From a bacterium BRH_c32 (GTDB taxonomy: Bacteria > Bacteroidota > Ignavibacteria > Ignavibacteriales > Melioribacteraceae), in assembly GCA_001516025.1 (NCBI GenBank), contig LOEU01000037.1, positions 1 through 64,000 on the forward strand: a DNA stretch of 64,000 nt. Reading direction: 5' to 3'. The stretch's first letter is position 1. Each line of letters starts with the position of its first letter. The notes below the pieces were generated by a model that had not been told where the DNA came from, did not search any database, and saw only the letters and a program-made list of their open reading frames with translations. Below are positions 17,616-28,900 of the stretch, piece after piece. The position numbers and the translations under genes are program-made.

Positions 17616-18770
17616 ATGAAAAAAATTTATTTAGATAACGCCGCTACTACTGCGATCCATCCCAAAGTAATTGAGAAGATGATTCCTTTCATGAAAGAGA
17701 ATTATGGCAACCCATCTTCGATTCATTCATTTGGAAGAAATGTGAGAGTTGCTTTAGAAGAAGCTCGAGAGTTAATAGCAAATTTTATCAATGCCGATTC
17801 GGGAGAGATCTATTTTACCAGTGGAGGCACAGAAGCAAATAATTTCGCATTAAATGGAATCTCAAACGGCGATAGAAAAGATAGAAGAAGAAATAAAATT
17901 ATATCATCCCCTATCGAACATCATTGTATCCTTGATTATACAAAATTACTTAGTAATACCGGATTTCAAATTTCTTTGATTGAAAACGGAAAAGATTTTT
18001 CAATTAACAAAGAAAATTTAAAAGAAGAACTAACCGATGAAGTTTCATTAGCAGCTTTTATGTTTGTCAATAACGAAGTTGGTTCCATTAATGAAATAAA
18101 ATCGCTTGCATCTATTGCAAAAGAAAATGATACTTTTTTTCATACAGATTCAGTGCAAGCTTTCGGTAAAATTAAAATTGACGTTAAGGAATTGGGGGTT
18201 GATTCACTTGCTGCTTCATCTCATAAAATAGCAGGGCCAAAAGGAGCGGGTTTTCTTTATGCAAAAAGTGGTACTCCTTTAGAACCGTTAATTATTGGCG
18301 GTTCGCAGGAAAGAAATCGAAGAGGTGGCACCGAAAATACATTAGCTATTATTGGGTTTGCAGAAGCCGTTAGATTACTTCAAGATAAGATTGAAGAAAA
18401 TTATATATATGTTACAAAACTTCGTGATTATTTCAGAAGTAATTTATTATCAAATATTTCTGATATTAAGATCAATAAACCATCAAACGAATTTCCATTT
18501 ATTCTCAATTTTAGTTTCGATAATCATATTTATAATAATGATTCGGAAGCTATGTTAATGTATCTTGATTTGAATGGGGTTGCAGTTTCGACAGGGGCTG
18601 CATGTACTTCGGGAACTTTGAAACCATCTCATGTTCTTCTAAATAGCGGATTTGATTATGAAGAAGCAAAAGGGACTATAAGAATATCGTTTAGCCCCTT
18701 TAATACAATTGAAGACCTCGATTATGCCCTTGAAGTTTTTTATAAATTAAGCCAAAACTTCAAGAAATAA
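17616..18770 (+). CDS. Cysteine desulfurase, NifS/IscS family
   Basis: This PLP enzyme takes sulfur from cysteine to form a persulfide used for Fe-S clusters or tRNA thiolation. The 384-residue product starts IYLDNAATT, has the PLP lysine in SSHKIAGPKG near residue 203, GGTENT near 239, and the catalytic cysteine in TGAACTSG near residue 330. No IscU-like scaffold lies beside it, so its sulfur acceptor is not given by context. It follows birA by 6 bases with no clear Shine-Dalgarno, and is convergent with accD, the two stops being 2 bases apart. Confidence 0.93.
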   Translation: MKKIYLDNAATTAIHPKVIEKMIPFMKENYGNPSSIHSFGRNVRVALEEARELIANFINADSGEIYFTSGGTEANNFALNGISNGDRKDRRRNKIISSPIEHHCILDYTKLLSNTGFQISLIENGKDFSINKENLKEELTDEVSLAAFMFVNNEVGSINEIKSLASIAKENDTFFHTDSVQAFGKIKIDVKELGVDSLAASSHKIAGPKGAGFLYAKSGTPLEPLIIGGSQERNRRGGTENTLAIIGFAEAVRLLQDKIEENYIYVTKLRDYFRSNLLSNISDIKINKPSNEFPFILNFSFDNHIYNNDSEAMLMYLDLNGVAVSTGAACTSGTLKPSHVLLNSGFDYEEAKGTIRISFSPFNTIEDLDYALEVFYKLSQNFKK

Positions 18771-18772
18771 TT

Positions 18773-19612
18773 TTAAGAAAAGTATTCCATTAAGAGAGAG
18801 AGTTTTCCCTTTAGCTCTTTTCTATTCACAATAAAATCAAGAAATCCATTCTCCAATAAAAATTCAGAACGTTGAAATCCCTCAGGTAAATCACGTCCGA
18901 TTGTTTGTTTTATCACTCTTGGTCCAGCAAACCCAATCAATGCTTTCGGTTCTGCTATTATAACATCTCCAAGCATTGCATAACTCGCTGTTACTCCACC
19001 CGTAGTTGGATCAGTAAGTACCGAAATAAATGGAAGTTTCATTTCAGATAAACGTGATAAACGTGTACTAGTCTTTGCCATTTGCATTAATGAATAAGCT
19101 CCTTCCATCATTCTTGCTCCACCACTTTGGCTGATTAGAATCATAGGAATTTTTTCATCACATGCTTTTTCGATTGCTCTCGCAATTTTTTCTCCAACTA
19201 CAGAGCCCATACTTCCACCAATGAACCCAAAATCCATACAAGAGATAACTGCTTTTTTCCCTTCGATTTTCCCGACACCGGTTCTTATTGCATCGTTCAA
19301 TCCCGTTTTTTTAATTGTCGCGATAATTCTTTCACCATAGTTTTTGGTGTCAGTAAATTCGAGAGGGTCGGCTGACCTCATCTTCTTATCAAGTTCTTTA
19401 AACTCTCCGCCATCAAATAATAGTTCAAAATATTGCTGACTGCCAATTCGGAAATGGAATCCGCATTTAGGACAGATTGATGAATTTTGTTCTAACTGTT
19501 TATTGTGTACAATCTCTCCACAGTCTCCGCATTTCGACCATTGCCCGTCGGGGATATCACTTTTCTTACTTTCAGGCGATATATTTTGTTTGGATCTTTT
19601 AAACCATCCCAT
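18773..19612 (-). CDS. accD: Acetyl-CoA carboxylase carboxyltransferase beta subunit
   Basis: AccD transfers the carboxyl group from biotin to acetyl-CoA in fatty-acid synthesis. The 279-residue protein has an N-terminal zinc ribbon with Cys28, Cys31, Cys47 and Cys50, and the crotonase-like domain with [21 protein letters not shown] and [16 protein letters not shown]. The ATG at 19612 lies 4 bases after the DUF1573 gene, making it the last gene of the long envelope run. No terminator separates it from the convergent desulfurase. Confidence 0.96.
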   Translation of the reverse strand: MGWFKRSKQNISPESKKSDIPDGQWSKCGDCGEIVHNKQLEQNSSICPKCGFHFRIGSQQYFELLFDGGEFKELDKKMRSADPLEFTDTKNYGERIIATIKKTGLNDAIRTGVGKIEGKKAVISCMDFGFIGGSMGSVVGEKIARAIEKACDEKIPMILISQSGGARMMEGAYSLMQMAKTSTRLSRLSEMKLPFISVLTDPTTGGVTASYAMLGDVIIAEPKALIGFAGPRVIKQTIGRDLPEGFQRSEFLLENGFLDFIVNRKELKGKLSLLMEYFS

Positions 19613-19616
19613 ATAT

Positions 19617-20327
19617 TTATTTATTCTCGGTTATGTTTGCAAAAATTGTTATTGCTTGACTTGGATCCACAGGGTCGTTGGAATATAGTGTAACTGTTCT
19701 GGTCAATTTCCCGGTTCTATTAGAAGTATCTAATTCAATTCTCATATCACCTTGTTCGCCCGGCTTAAGTTTTTTACTTGATAAAAGTACTGCCGTACAT
19801 CCACATGAAGTCTTGACGTCTTTTATTATTAAATCTTTCTTACCGCTATTTTTGAATGCAATAGTTACTTCTACGATTTTACCTTCTTTAATATTTCCAA
19901 AATCAAAATAATTTTTTGTAAGAGTTAATTTTGATTCAGTATTATTGACTTCTTCCACTTTTGGCTGAACATCTGCTTTGAAATGAAGTCGCAATTCTTT
20001 CTGTTTTGGATCATTTGAATTAATAAAAATATATTTTTCTTGCGCCCCTAATCTTCCGATAGAATTAAATTCAATCATTACCGAAGTCTTCTCACCCGGT
20101 TTTAATAAATCTTTTTCCGGTTCTACTGCCGTACATCCGCAAGAAGCATAAACACGTGTAATCTTTAAATCGCTATTTCCTGTATTGATAATTTCATAAG
20201 AATGAGTAACGTTTTCCCCTTCGTGAATTACTCCAAAATCAAAGCTTGGTTTCTCTACTGATATAGCCGGCTGCGCAAATAAGTTCCCAAACAATAAGAC
20301 CGAAAAGACATATAAATACTTTTTCAC
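19617..20327 (-). CDS. Secreted DUF1573 tandem-domain protein
   Basis: The function is unknown. The 236-residue product has a signal peptide (about residues 1-18, ending LFA-QPA) and two DUF1573 repeats, at about 25-110 and 135-225. Each repeat carries FDFG.I.EG, an NTG/NSG turn and the signature SCGCTAV. The fold is probably immunoglobulin-like, and the CGC cysteines may form disulfides or a metal site in the envelope. The start is GTG at 20327 overlapping the tsaB stop (GTGA), so it is translationally coupled to the t6A genes. That coupling looks like operon packing, since one product is secreted and the other cytoplasmic. Confidence 0.88.
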   Translation of the reverse strand: MKKYLYVFSVLLFGNLFAQPAISVEKPSFDFGVIHEGENVTHSYEIINTGNSDLKITRVYASCGCTAVEPEKDLLKPGEKTSVMIEFNSIGRLGAQEKYIFINSNDPKQKELRLHFKADVQPKVEEVNNTESKLTLTKNYFDFGNIKEGKIVEVTIAFKNSGKKDLIIKDVKTSCGCTAVLLSSKKLKPGEQGDMRIELDTSNRTGKLTRTVTLYSNDPVDPSQAITIFANITENK

Positions 20328-20962
20328 TTCTTCACCTTTATAACAAATTTTTTGATGTAGTTAGGTTCTAAATAATCGATATCGGAAGTTAATAAATCTT
20401 TACCATAAAAATAAGCCCACCAAGCAATTGAAATTGCAGTCGGATTTTCGTAAAAACCCGTGTAACTGCCAAAAATTCTGTTCTCTTTTTTTATCTCTTC
20501 TAATTTTTCATCATTTATAATCGTAACTTCTTTTACCATTTCATAAGAATTGTATTTAGAAATAAAATTTGCCGAATAATATTCTCCAAGATTTGCTTTA
20601 GAAATTATATAAAAGATTTCCCCCTCATTAAGAAATTGGGATATATAAAAAGCCATAGCTTGGAATGTAGGTACAGGTATTATAGGAATATCGAGTGCCT
20701 GTGACAATGCTTTAGCGGTAGCTAATCCAATTCGCAAACCGGTAAAAGAACCAGGACCATTTGATACGGCAATTGACTTCAAATCTTTTTTATCTAATCC
20801 CGATTTCTTAAGTAATTCATCAATGCAATAAATTAATTTCTCTGAATGGATATGAGATTTATTGAAGTTCATTTCATAGTATTCTTTTTCATTAATCAAA
20901 AGTGCAGTACTACATACTTTTGCCGATGTTTCAATTGCTAGGAATGGAAAATAATTATTCAT
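20324..20962 (-). CDS. tsaB: TsaB, t6A biosynthesis dimerisation partner
   Basis: TsaB is a catalytically inactive relative of TsaD that bridges TsaD and TsaE in the threonylcarbamoyl transferase complex. The 212-residue protein starts at the ATG at 20962 with FLAIETSAKVCSTALLI, followed by SNGPGSFTGLRIGLATAKAL, the family signature. An ATG further upstream (20995) would add 11 residues not seen in the family and overlap tsaE by 41 bases, so I reject it. The preferred start overlaps the tsaE end by 8 bases. The C-terminal half is divergent as usual. Confidence 0.9.
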   Translation of the reverse strand: MNNYFPFLAIETSAKVCSTALLINEKEYYEMNFNKSHIHSEKLIYCIDELLKKSGLDKKDLKSIAVSNGPGSFTGLRIGLATAKALSQALDIPIIPVPTFQAMAFYISQFLNEGEIFYIISKANLGEYYSANFISKYNSYEMVKEVTIINDEKLEEIKKENRIFGSYTGFYENPTAISIAWWAYFYGKDLLTSDIDYLEPNYIKKFVIKVKK

Positions 20963-21374
20963 AATATTTAATCGTGATTTCTCTCGAAACATCATCTTTG
21001 TTAATAAAATTAATCATATAATAACCCGATGTAAATATTTCGGGAAACATATCTGCCCACTCTATAAATTTTATTGAGTCATCATTTAGGTAATCATAAA
21101 AACCTATTGGGAAAAGCTCTTCCATATCATTTATTCTATAAAAATCGATATGGGTTATTTCATATTTACCGGAATACAAATTAATAATAGAAAAAGATGG
21201 ACTGGAAATTTCAGTGATATTTAAAAAATTACAAGCAGCTCTTACAAAAAATGTTTTGCCCGCACCAAGATTACCGCATAGAAGAACGATAGTCCCCGGT
21301 TCAAGATGAGAAGCAAATTTCTCTGCTAATATTCTCGTTTCATCTTCGGAGTTGCACAAAAAAGTACCAACCAT
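20955..21374 (-). CDS. tsaE: TsaE, t6A biosynthesis ATPase
   Basis: TsaE is a small P-loop ATPase needed for multiple turnover of the TsaD-TsaB complex. The 139-residue protein has GNLGAGKT at residues 34-41, SPSFSIINLY and the C-terminal IEWAD motif. It lies 3 bases after porX and overlaps tsaB. Confidence 0.95.
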   Translation of the reverse strand: MVGTFLCNSEDETRILAEKFASHLEPGTIVLLCGNLGAGKTFFVRAACNFLNITEISSPSFSIINLYSGKYEITHIDFYRINDMEELFPIGFYDYLNDDSIKFIEWADMFPEIFTSGYYMINFINKDDVSREITIKYYE

Positions 21375-21377
21375 TAA

Positions 21378-22955
21378 TTAAGCTCGGCTTTCCATTGTAA
21401 TTATCGGCAAAATCATCTCTTCCATTGATACTCCGCCATGTTGGAAGCTATCTTTATAATGACTTAAATATTTATGATAATCGGTCGGATAAACGAAATA
21501 ATAATCTTCTTTTGCAATAATATAATTTATCGTAACACCACGCTTCGGTAATTTAAAATCAGATGGATTCTTAATATAGATTGCATGTTTATCATCAACC
21601 TTCAGATTTCTGCCAAATTTAAAACGGAGATTAGCACTCGCTTCTCTATCACCTAAGACCTTTGCCCCTCGCAATGCTCTGATGCTACCATGATCTGTTG
21701 TAACAATCACCTTTGCATTTGGCATAGTTGCAATAGTTTTAAGTGTTCCCAATAACGATGAATGAAGAAACCAGCTGTTAGTTAGTGAACGATAAGCGGA
21801 TTCATCTGGAGCAATCTCTTTAAGTATTTCAGAATCTGATCTGCCATGCGCAATCATATCGAGGAAGTTTACAACCACAGCCATGAAATGAGTTTTTTTA
21901 TGCGAGGCAATATTGTTTTCAAACGACCTTCCCACATCCGGGTCAATAATTTTCATGAACTTCATTTCGTTATCTAACTTGATTCTCTTCCTATCTAATA
22001 AAAGCTGTAATAAATCTTTTTCATATTTATTCATGCTTCTTTCGTCATCATCATTATCAGAAGCCCATAAGTCAGGATAATTCTTTTCAATTTCCGAAGG
22101 ATATAATCCGGCAAAAAGTGCGTTTCGGGCATAAGGTGTCGATGTCGGTAGTATAGAATAATAGTAATCTTTTTCTATCTTGAAATAATTTCTTAATACT
22201 TTTTCCATCATCAACCATTGATCAAGGCGAAGGCAATCAATTACGAAATAAAAGACAGGTCCTTTATGGTCAATCAGATGCGGGAAGACATATTTTTCTG
22301 TAATTGAAGGTGAGAAATCCGGAGCATCCCCTTTTGTGCTATAAAGCCAATCTGAAAAATTTTTCTCTACATATTTTGAAAATTCCTTATTGCATTCTTT
22401 CCTTTGATCATTAAGAGTCTGTCTTAGATTCACTTCCGGGTGTTCATCTAATTCTAATTCCCAATTAACTAACTTGGAATAGATCTCTATCCAATCATTA
22501 TAATTTGGGTTTAACATCAATCGCTGTGTAATCTCATTAAAAGCTTCGAGATAATCTTTAGCTACATATTCGTCTGAGATTTTTGAACTTTCGAGAAATT
22601 TTTTACATACCATTAATACTTGTGAAGGAAGTACGGGTTTTATTAAATAATCACTTATTTTGCTCCCGATAGCTTCGTGCATTAATGTTTCTTCTTCGCT
22701 CTTGGTAATCATTACAACAGGCAAAGCCGGATTAATTTCTTTTATCTGAGCTAGAGTTTCAAGCCCCCCAAGTCCGGGCATCATCTCGTCTAAAAATATC
22801 AGATCATAATTTTCATTTTTTATTTCATCAATAGCATCTTCGCCATTTGTAACTGTCTGTACTTCATAACCTTTTTCGTTTAAGAAAATTATATGCGAAC
22901 GCAATAATTCAATTTCGTCATCTACCCATAAAATCTTATTTCTTTTCGGAGACAT
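21378..22955 (-). CDS. porX: PorX-type response regulator with PglZ domain
   Basis: PorX controls type IX secretion and gliding in Bacteroidota. Its PglZ domain is a zinc-dependent phosphatase acting on nucleotide signals. The 525-residue protein has an N-terminal receiver domain with acidic residues Asp12/Asp13, phosphoacceptor Asp56 in FLDEMMP, Thr84 and Lys106. A helical linker follows, then the alkaline-phosphatase-like PglZ domain with FVIDCLRLDQW (about 237-247), PTSTPYARN near 270 and VTTDHGS near 417. There is no DNA-binding domain. AAGGA precedes the ATG by 7 bases. It directly follows sprA, tying regulator and translocon together. No PorY sensor kinase is visible here. Confidence 0.92.
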   Translation of the reverse strand: MSPKRNKILWVDDEIELLRSHIIFLNEKGYEVQTVTNGEDAIDEIKNENYDLIFLDEMMPGLGGLETLAQIKEINPALPVVMITKSEEETLMHEAIGSKISDYLIKPVLPSQVLMVCKKFLESSKISDEYVAKDYLEAFNEITQRLMLNPNYNDWIEIYSKLVNWELELDEHPEVNLRQTLNDQRKECNKEFSKYVEKNFSDWLYSTKGDAPDFSPSITEKYVFPHLIDHKGPVFYFVIDCLRLDQWLMMEKVLRNYFKIEKDYYYSILPTSTPYARNALFAGLYPSEIEKNYPDLWASDNDDDERSMNKYEKDLLQLLLDRKRIKLDNEMKFMKIIDPDVGRSFENNIASHKKTHFMAVVVNFLDMIAHGRSDSEILKEIAPDESAYRSLTNSWFLHSSLLGTLKTIATMPNAKVIVTTDHGSIRALRGAKVLGDREASANLRFKFGRNLKVDDKHAIYIKNPSDFKLPKRGVTINYIIAKEDYYFVYPTDYHKYLSHYKDSFQHGGVSMEEMILPIITMESRA

Positions 22956-22970
22956 ATTCTTATCCTTTAT

Positions 22971-25900
22971 TTACTGAATCGAAATATGAACATCAATACC
23001 TGCTTCATTTGTGGTAGTAGGAGGAATTCTTGAAGCTCCCTGAGGTTCTACCGATGTCCGGCGATAGAATATAGAAAGTGTAACACGTGAACTCATTACA
23101 TATTTAACTTTTGGCTCGATAGTAGTTCTTGTAGTTCCATCCAATGGTTCACCGGCTTCTTTGAAGTTATCCATTTTATAAACTAAACTCGATGATTTTC
23201 CGCTTGTATAGGAAATTGATACTTCCAAATCGTTCTTAAGTGATATTCCAAATAATGGAAGTTCAAATCCCGATTTTTGATAACTTGCTGATACGTTAAT
23301 ATCTCTTGTAAAGCTTTCAGTAATATTTCTAGTAGTAGCTCCTAGATTATAGATCGTTTTAGTAGAGAACCTGATCGAACTGGTTAAATTACCTCCAAGA
23401 ACTTTATCAAATTGCATACTTAGGCCAAGAAGAGGATTGAATCCAAATTCTATCTTCTGCGACTGAACTTCATGAAGCCCGTCAGTATTAATTTTCCATC
23501 CTTCGTTATAAGTGGAAGTATAAGCATGTTGCAAAGAAACTTTCTTAGCAAAATCTAACCATTCTATCTTTTCTAAACCGTTCCAAGTTAATGACCAGTT
23601 AGGACGTGGGATATATTTCATTACATCTTTGAGTACAGGCACTTTAGAAAATAGTGAGAAAGTCTCTAAACCTTCAACAAATGCTTTAGATAAATTTTCA
23701 GTTGGACGTGGAGCAGTCTTATCGTATAGTTCTGCAACTTTTTTAATACCGCCTGAAATAAATAAAAACGAAGGCAAGCTAACAAATGAGCGAGTAATAT
23801 CACCGGTTGAAGTCAAATTCTTAATAGAAACAACACCCATTGAATCAGTCTGAATTGTAGTAGCTTTATTCAAACCCCAACCGACCGTCCAATTGAGATC
23901 TAATTGAGCACCTTCCCAAAGAGGTCTGGAAGTTTTTATATCAAATTGATTCTTATGAGAATAATTATCCGAAAGATTACCATTCGGTGCACGCGAACCC
24001 ACTTTATTAGAAAGTCCCAGCATAAATAGTCTATTTGGACCTTTGTTTTCGGATTGTTTGATACCGAAGAAATTATTAAAACCTGTACCTGTTCCTTTAA
24101 GACCACTGCTTGAAAGAGAACTTTGTTGAGAAAAATTTAGACTTATTTGATCGTAATCTAGCAAGAGCCATTTAACGCCAAGTTTTAGATATTCTAATCC
24201 AATCGTATAAATTGGTTCGGATGGAACTTCTACATCCAAAGAATCTGCATAAGTAGAATCTGAAAAAGCTAACGAATCACCAAAGACTGAACTATCCCTA
24301 TGTGCTACAAAACTTTTATCGAAAGTTGAATCTGCTTGGAATAAAGGTCGATTACGAGATACGGAATCGATCTGAGCTAAGTTGAGATTCTGAGTAATAG
24401 AATCAACCGGAATAATGGGACGAGTTCGAGCAACTGAATCTTGCTGAATTAACGGCGTACCTAATCCTGAGGTATCTGCCGGATTGATATTAGTATTATT
24501 AGCAAACATTGATGCACGAGGATTTCTCCTGCGTGTAGGTGAAGCAGCCGCAGTCGGAGGTGGCTGAGGAGTTTGCTGAATCGGTTTTTCTATCAGCGGT
24601 TGTTGAGTCTGTTCTCTTGTTCCACTTCTTCTACCTCCTTGAGACGGAGCTTGAGTAGGTGCTTTTGGTTCATCTTTTACTTGTTCTACTCTAAATAAAG
24701 GTGCAAAAATTGATTTTAACCTTATGTTTAATCCTGCGCTTATTCTATTAGAATATCCAGCCGATCTACCTAGCTCTTCCTGTTGGAAATTATTTTGCCA
24801 AGTATAAGAGACAGAATAATTTGTAGTAATCGAGATATACTTATTTAAGTCCCAAATCGATGGTACTTTTGGATTAAGTCTTAAATCAAAATTTTGTCTA
24901 TAATTATAATCTTTCCCAAATACTGCGCCGGAGAAAATTTCTTTCCATATTTCACTTTCGGATCTCTCCATATCATTTTCGGTTAATAGATAAGCCAATG
25001 ATGATTGTATATCAAAATTATAATTAAATCCGACATTAAAAAATCCACCTTCAGTAAGAGACCAAGCCAATCCGGCACCGCGGTTAGTAGTAAAGTCTCT
25101 TTGAACGTTCGGTTTATCCGGCGAAGTCCTATTCACTCTGAAAGAACGATTTCTTGAAGCAGTAAGATTAGAGGAGATAGAAGTAGGAGAATAAAATATT
25201 TTAACATCTTTATAGTCAGTAAAGAAACTTAATACGTCCCCTAGATATGGAATATCTAATGGTTTAAAGAAATTATCTCTACTTAGATTTACCGAATATG
25301 ATGCACCTGCATTCCAAGACCATTTGAATTCATTTATTATAGTTGGATTTCGGCTCATTGACTTATTATATGTAAAGCTAAATGCCAGACTATTAAATGT
25401 ATCCCTAATAAGCCAAAAATCTGTTGGTATTTTAATTCTAAAATTTTGGACACTCCAAATTTCTGAAACCGAAACCGTTTGTGTCTCCCCTTTAATACTT
25501 CTTAATTGCTCTTGTATAATTGCCGGATCAACATTCTTTTCAATTAAATTTGCTTCGATTTGTTTTTGAGCTTCATCTACTTTGATATCTGTTCCGGGCA
25601 TATAAAGAGGATTCACAGTAGATTCATTCCTGGAATAAGTTACTTTAAAATTACTGCCGGAAAGATTTAAAGGAATCAATTTTAGTATATCAAGATCTGC
25701 CGAAACACCCCAGCTTCTTCTATCATCTCTTGTACCAAACCTTTCCGATAGTTTATGGAAATATGGATTGGTTTGGTTAATATTAAAATTGACTTTCAAT
25801 AGGTCAGCCAATTGAAATGAAGTCGAAGCAGTATAAGCCCAGCCGGGAGTATCATCAGCTCCAAGAACACGCAATTCATTAATCCATACATCCCCTGAAA

Positions 25901-28900
25901 TGCGCTCTCCTTTTGACCCCTTATTTGTAGGATTTATAATTCCTATTTGGAAAAATGATATTCGGGTAAGAGTAGGATTTCCTCTTACTCCATAAGTATG
26001 TCCGGGAAGATCTGCTAATGGGACTAGATAAACACCTTTTATCTGAGTACTATCTCTTCTCTGTTTAATAGCGGTCAATTCAGAGAAAACAAGACTTACT
26101 TCATTCCAATCTGCTTGAACCGGTTGACGATATTCATAGTAGTTGGATGTATCTGATCCAAAACGTAAATAAACCTCGGAAGCATAATCCTCCGGACCTG
26201 AATAATGGGAGATTGAACCGGGGGCATCCCTTAAATCTCCATGAATAAATAATTTCATCTCCTGATAATTAAAAACATCCAAAGGTTTATAAAGATATTT
26301 AACTACTTCTCTTTTATCACCATCCTCGAGCTGATTAATAATAAGGTTGAGAGATTGTTCATTTTTTAGAACTTGCTCATCCGGCTTGGTTCTGTCTTTT
26401 TCCTGCTGAACACCGGCAGGTAGATAGTATTCAGGATTGTCTTCGTAATTTATTACTGAAACCGTCATAACAGTATCTTCAGCAGTAACTCTTGGAGGTG
26501 TGAGTACTTTCTGCCATTGATTACCGACAAGATTTAATTCAGCGAATCTTATATGTACCGGTGTGGAAGCGCCAGAAACCCATAAACGGATTGTTTCAAC
26601 GACAGAGAAACTCGGATCACCAAATTTTTCAACAAAATCTTTCAACGGTACTTTGAATAAATACCAGTTGCTTCCTTTATAACCCCCACCCTGAATAAAT
26701 GGATTAGTTGTTTTACTTGTATCCAACGGTACTTCGTATCTAAAATAACTATTGACTCTATCGAGAGTAAAGTTTCTATTTAAATCTTCTGAATCAGGGA
26801 GTCTTCCCAAATCTGTGGATTTAGCATTACCCTCTGTTGCTACAATACGTGAGTAATCTGCACTTGTGCTATAAACGAATGAATAATTATCATTACTTGG
26901 ATCCGGATTAGTGCTTGCATTATAACCGGGTTCTTCGAAATCTCTAAGTCCATCGATACCGGTATCTTCCCCTTCATCAACAAGGTCATTCGAGTTCTTA
27001 TCTTCAGTATCTAATCGTCCGTTCGGAATTACATCTTCACTTATTTGTCCAAGATCTATATGTAATTTTAAATTTTCAGGTGCAACAATTGTGTACATCC
27101 AAAATTCAATAAATTCAATATTCTCTTCCACTAAGTTATTAGCAGTCGAAGAAAGAGGTTTCATCATACCCGCCCAATTTAAGTTAGTCTGATCTAATGT
27201 AGGATTCCAATTATAATAACCTCTCTGAGTAGGTGTATAAATAAAATCTAATGCGGTTATTTGCTGTTGGTCACGGCTAGTCTGCTTCCTATCGCCATAT
27301 AAATTTTGAACCGTTACATCAGATGGTGTGATATTATACCAATAAGCATTAGCCTTATAATTCATTTGTTGAATTTCCGGGAATTTCCCTATAACAGGCA
27401 AATTATTCGGGACACTGACATCTTTCCATGAACCATAAGCCATACCCATTGGGATGGTTCTCTTTGCACCTTCAAAATCGTCAATATATGCAATACTCTT
27501 TCCCGCATCGGAAGTGATAGTACTTTTCTTTGTATTTGGATCGGGATCTATATAAGCAAATTCTCCTTTTAGTGAGAAATTAGAAACTGCACTTGTAGAG
27601 ATAACTTTATCAAGAGCTTTAGTTATAAAAGGAAGATCAATACTGGTTTGGAAATCGGCTCCGAAAATTGAGTTATTTAATGGTTCTTCGCCTATTCTTA
27701 CTTTATCACTAAGTGTCTGTTGATTCAGATTTAGATAAGAGAATCCAAGAGATGTCTTTTTACTAAATTGGATATTACCTCTTAAACCCAAAAGTGTTTT
27801 GGAAGCTAATTGGAAAAGGTCATTCTGCTCGTATGTGATTTTTAGATCTGCCCCTGGGACTAATGCTTCTGCCTTCCTTATTATTATTTGCCCAATATTA
27901 TAATCAACCGTATAATCAACACCTTCAACCAATTGCATGCCGTTAAGCAAAACCTTTACTGAATTTTCTACGACATTAAATCCAATTGTATAAACAGAAG
28001 ATACGGCTGCAGAGTATTCCCCGGAAATTAAAAATTTATCTTTACTACGGTCTTGCTTAGCAAATGTAACCGTTGTATCATAAACCGCATTATATTTTAG
28101 AGAATCAGGTAAAGTTTTTGGTAAATCTCTACCAAATGGCTCTAAGAATGGAAATATAACTTCACCCGTTGATGGTTTTATTGTTTTATTTGGGAAGAAA
28201 TCGAATGCCCCATCAGGCGTTGCACTTGTTCCACTTTGATCTGTTCTATCAAGACCGAAAGTTTCAAGAAGTTTAACACCGTTATAATCCGATCTCGGTT
28301 CCTGACCTTCAATTCGATATAGAAGATCAAGCTTAAATCCTTCTTCTTTTACTTCACGCCCACCAACTGGATATATGTTCCTAAGTTGCAAAACCCAAGC
28401 ATCCTTAAATTGGGGTTGGAGATTTGCCGGTTTAACTAATTTGAGAACAATTAGAGCGGTTGTATCAGCCGATACGTCTGATAAAAACTCCCCATAATAC
28501 CGATCGTCATCTGAAGAAGTTGTAGGTCCTTCAGTTCGGAATGCTACTGCCACTGCATCTTGATCCTGAATTTGTGTTCTAAAACTTATATATCCTGTCT
28601 CTGCATGATAATCATAATCGACACCTTGGACCAAAAGCATAAACCGTCTTCCGATTTCCTGAATACCCGGAATTGATTGGAGAGTACTATCTCTCTGATT
28701 ATTTAATAGATCACCCTTTCTCCTCGGTTCTAAATTAATAAAGGCATTACCTTTTCTTTCATTGGGATTTGCTAAGCCAGTTATAGTTTTCCAAACTTCA
28801 ATATCCTTAACGAGAACTGAATCTGTAACACGAGGGATAGGACTGCTATAAAAATTATTAAATATTGATAAATTTCTATCCGCATACATTTTATGCAAAA

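Noticed and set aside
20963-20995. Longer tsaB start
   Set aside because: It would add 11 unconserved residues and overlap tsaE by 41 bases; the family start matches 20962.
23629-23853. Plus-strand open frame within sprA
   Set aside because: Antisense shadow of the SprA barrel region with no ribosome-binding site or motif.
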